From Bacteroidota bacterium (GTDB lineage Bacteria > Bacteroidota > Bacteroidia > Bacteroidales > Prolixibacteraceae), in assembly GCA_023412195.1 (NCBI GenBank), contig JAEYNZ010000115.1:1-43875 (forward strand): a stretch of DNA of 43,875 nt. The letters are read 5' to 3'. A program made the position numbers and the translations under genes. The stretch's first letter is position 1, and the number at the start of each line of letters is the position of its first letter. Shown here one piece after another: positions 41,261 to 43,875 of the stretch. The notes beneath the pieces are model-generated. The model saw only the letters and a program-made list of their open reading frames with translations. It was not told the DNA's origin and did not search any database.

Positions 41261-43875
41261 ATGTTAAACAAGAAGTGTAAAAACAGGAAAAACTTTTGGA
41301 CCGGAATCCATTTGATCGCTTTTCTGCTATTCGCACCTTTATTTTTTACATTTTCTGCCTTTGCCCAGCAGCAGACAGTGAACGGGCAGGTAACAGAGGC
41401 AGAAACAGGTGAAGCATTACCAGGTGTAAACATTGTAGTGAAGGGTACAACAATGGGGACCATTTCGGATGTAAATGGTAACTTCAGTCTCAGGGTAACC
41501 GATCTTCAGACCGATGTGCTGGTATTCCGCTTTGTTGGATTTGCAGAACAGGAAGTTCCGCTTAATGGAAGGACGTCCATCCAGGTAGAAATGGAAACAA
41601 CATCTTTTGGGATTGATGAAGTCGTGGCCATAGGTTATGGTACAGTACAACGGCGCGATATTACAGGTTCTGTTGCTTCTGTGAGCGGAGAGGCACTGCA
41701 GGCTATTCCTGTTGCCAGTGCAACAGAAGCCATCACAGGCAAACTGGCAGGTGTTCAGGTAGCGGCAACAGAAGGATCACCGGATGCTGAAATAAGAATC
41801 AGAGTGAGGGGAGGAGGCTCCATTACAGGTGATAATACCCCTTTGTTCATCGTGGACGGATTTCCCGTGGAATCGATTTCAGATATCCCTCCTGCTGACA
41901 TTGAATCCATAGACGTTTTGAAGGATGCATCTTCAACAGCCATTTATGGTTCCAGAGGTGCTAACGGAGTTATTATTATTACAACCAGAACAGGGGAATT
42001 GGGCAAGGTGAGGGTAAATTACAGCGCTTATACAGGTTTCAAAAAACTTGCTAAAAAGCTGGATGTACTCACCCCATCCGATTTTGTAAAATGGCAATAC
42101 GAAAGGGCACAACTTGCCAATGAGCCTGAACGTTATACGGAACTTTACGGAAATTACCAGGATATGGACCTTTATGGTGAAGTTCGTGCAAATGACTGGC
42201 AGGAGCAGGTATTTGGCAGGGCAGGTTTTACTTTCAATCACAATCTTACCATTACAGGCGGTTCTGATAAAACCAACTATTCGATAAGTTACAGTCATAT
42301 CGATGATAAAGCCATTATGCAGATGTCGAATTTTAAAAGAGACAACCTGTCATTGAAACTTGCAAATAAGCCGAATGATAAAATTGCTATTGACTTATCA
42401 CTTCGATATGCCAATACACAGATCGAAGGCGGCGGGGCAAATGAGCAAAATGAAGTTTCTTCTGCTGATTCACGTTTGAAATATGCCATGATTTTCCCAC
42501 CATTCCCGATTCAGGGTTTGACCGATACAGATGAAACCGACCAGAGTTTCTTCATGTACCATCCGCTGGTTGCCATTTCTGATAACGACCGTTCTCAAAA
42601 GAGAGTAACCTACAACTTGAGTGGAAGTGTGGCCTGGGAAATGTTTGAAAATCTTATTCTGAAAACTGAATTAGGTTTAGATGATTACCGGAATGCAGAT
42701 GACCGTTTTTATGGAACAACTACTTATTATGTAAAAAACAGGCCTTCAGGAGAGAACCAGGGGAAGCCTGCTGTTATTTTTGATAAAGTTGCACGGGAAA
42801 CATACCGTAACACGAACACCTTGTCATATGACCTGAAGAATCAGCTTTCAGAGAATTTCAGGTTGAATGTGCTGCTGGGGCAGGAATACATCATCAGGCA
42901 TCAGGAGAGCCTCACCACTACCGTGCATGGTTTTCCTTCAACATTTTCCTTTGCAGATGCTACAAAACTTTCAGCACAGGGTGCGGCCAATTCAATTGAC
43001 AACTATCTGTTTCCCGATGACATATTGCTTTCTTATTTTGGCCGTGTAAATTTTGATATACTTGGCAAATATCTTTTCAGCGCCACCTACAGGGCGGATG
43101 GGTCATCAAAATTCTCAAAAGGAAATAAATGGGGCTATTTTCCATCGGCAGCAGTTGCGTGGCGGTTATCGGATGAAGCATTTTTGGATGGTACGGAAAG
43201 CTGGCTCGATGACATGAAACTGAGATTCAGCTATGGTACTGCAGGGAACAATAATATCCCGCCCGGACAGATGGCTCAGACACTTGAAGTACGGACAACC
43301 ACGTGGGTGAACAACTTTAACAGCTACTGGGCTGGTACATCAACCATGGCAAATCCTGATTTGAAATGGGAAACTACCATTACCAGGAATTTAGGGTTGG
43401 ACTATACTGCCTTTGGTGGCAAATTAAATGGTTCATTTGAAGCCTACATCAACAACATCAAAGATTTGCTGATAAGGTTTCCCACCCCGGGAACAGGTTA
43501 TACCGATCAGTTCAGAAATATGGGGGAAACTGAAAACAGAGGACTTGAAGGAAGTGTGAATTGGTTTATAGTCAACCGTTCTAATTTCGGATTATCGATG
43601 AATGCAAACATTGGCATTAATAAGAACAAGATTAAATCCCTGGGTCTGATGGAAAACTTTTCTGATGCTTCAGGATGGGCATCAACTGAAATTGGTTCAG
43701 ACTACTGGATAGAAACCGGGGGATCAGTAGGCCAGATGTATGGATACCAAAGTGCAGGCCGTTATGAAGTATCGGATTTTGAAGGTTACACTGATGGGGT
43801 TTGGGTACTGAAAGAAGGTGTAGCCAACAATCAGGCAATCATTGGCACTGTAAGGCCAGGATCAATGAAACTGGT
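41261..43875 (+). CDS. SusC/RagA TonB-linked outer-membrane receptor (3' truncated)
   Basis: About 871 codons are visible and no stop is met before the right edge; typical length is 1000-1100. The signal peptide (LIAFLLFAPLFFTFSAFAQ) is followed by a carboxypeptidase-regulatory-like beta-sandwich (TVNGQVTEAETGEALPGVNIVVKG by segments) and the FGIDEVVAIGYGT motif. The plug domain holds the SusC hallmarks LFIVDGFP, IESIDVLKDASSTAIYGSRGANGVIIITT. The barrel begins near residue 235. With a SusD partner, expected just outside the window, it would import a glycan oligosaccharide by TonB energy. Its neighbours suggest a uronic-acid-containing substrate. Confidence 0.96.
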   Translation, partial: MLNKKCKNRKNFWTGIHLIAFLLFAPLFFTFSAFAQQQTVNGQVTEAETGEALPGVNIVVKGTTMGTISDVNGNFSLRVTDLQTDVLVFRFVGFAEQEVPLNGRTSIQVEMETTSFGIDEVVAIGYGTVQRRDITGSVASVSGEALQAIPVASATEAITGKLAGVQVAATEGSPDAEIRIRVRGGGSITGDNTPLFIVDGFPVESISDIPPADIESIDVLKDASSTAIYGSRGANGVIIITTRTGELGKVRVNYSAYTGFKKLAKKLDVLTPSDFVKWQYERAQLANEPERYTELYGNYQDMDLYGEVRANDWQEQVFGRAGFTFNHNLTITGGSDKTNYSISYSHIDDKAIMQMSNFKRDNLSLKLANKPNDKIAIDLSLRYANTQIEGGGANEQNEVSSADSRLKYAMIFPPFPIQGLTDTDETDQSFFMYHPLVAISDNDRSQKRVTYNLSGSVAWEMFENLILKTELGLDDYRNADDRFYGTTTYYVKNRPSGENQGKPAVIFDKVARETYRNTNTLSYDLKNQLSENFRLNVLLGQEYIIRHQESLTTTVHGFPSTFSFADATKLSAQGAANSIDNYLFPDDILLSYFGRVNFDILGKYLFSATYRADGSSKFSKGNKWGYFPSAAVAWRLSDEAFLDGTESWLDDMKLRFSYGTAGNNNIPPGQMAQTLEVRTTTWVNNFNSYWAGTSTMANPDLKWETTITRNLGLDYTAFGGKLNGSFEAYINNIKDLLIRFPTPGTGYTDQFRNMGETENRGLEGSVNWFIVNRSNFGLSMNANIGINKNKIKSLGLMENFSDASGWASTEIGSDYWIETGGSVGQMYGYQSAGRYEVSDFEGYTDGVWVLKEGVANNQAIIGTVRPGSMKL

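Noticed and set aside
41261..43875. Frameshifted or broken SusC
   Set aside because: Hand translation of the first ~1,200 bases (signal peptide, regulatory domain, plug, start of barrel) is in one frame, and the end of the window reads on in that frame; it is simply cut by the window edge.

Overview
This window comes from a member of the phylum Bacteroidota, probably a Bacteroidales/Marinilabiliales-type marine or sediment glycan degrader. The evidence is a SusC/RagA receptor, a one-protein hybrid two-component regulator (HTCS), several TAnnTTTG-type -7 promoter elements, few Shine-Dalgarno sites, and many secreted lipoproteins and Tat substrates. No rRNA, tRNA, CRISPR array, transposase or phage gene was seen.

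Layout. (1) 1-3885: the 3' part of a huge TPR/coiled-coil repeat protein, open at the left edge. (2) 4078-5810, minus strand: a Tat-exported TIM-barrel sugar isomerase/epimerase-like lipoprotein and an unrecognised protein. (3) 6231-7922: a secreted M28 peptidase with a clear terminator. (4) 8569-15987, minus strand: NIPSNAP protein, a catalytically dead M14 homologue, an active M14 carboxypeptidase, a zinc-type dehydrogenase lacking the structural-zinc loop, and a DUF5060-type glycoside hydrolase. (5) 16179-19221: an outer-membrane beta-barrel protein (plus), then on the minus strand ThuA, a two-helix membrane protein and a lipoprotein with a true formylglycine-generating-enzyme active site. 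(6) 19998-27170: housekeeping and mixed genes (M48/Ste24 protease, CinA, AsmA-like, YciE/YciF ferritin-like, LRR protein). (7) 27378-43875: a uronate-utilisation locus. It holds a zinc alcohol dehydrogenase, then the tight run uxaE - uxaC - kdgK - kdgA - dctP - dctQ - dctM ending in a terminator, then an HTCS regulator, a possible 34-residue membrane microprotein and the first ~870 codons of a SusC receptor that leaves the window.

How the genes work together. UxaC would isomerise galacturonate and glucuronate to tagaturonate and fructuronate, the UxaE homologue would interconvert these, and KdgK and KdgA would phosphorylate and cleave KDG to pyruvate and glyceraldehyde-3-phosphate. The TRAP transporter would import the acid sugar and the HTCS/SusC pair would sense and take up the parent glycan. 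The reductase and dehydratase steps between UxaE and KdgK have no recognised gene here; the adjacent dehydrogenase is a candidate for the redox step only by position.

The least expected structure is intergenic. Two unrelated sequences (8203-8320 and 29011-29120) share one architecture: ten units on an 11-bp period, in two inverted arms that fold around a 6-nt loop. Other intergenic spaces hold a second inverted short-unit array, a 51-bp perfect direct repeat, and two copies of a TTGAGAT-ended palindromic element.
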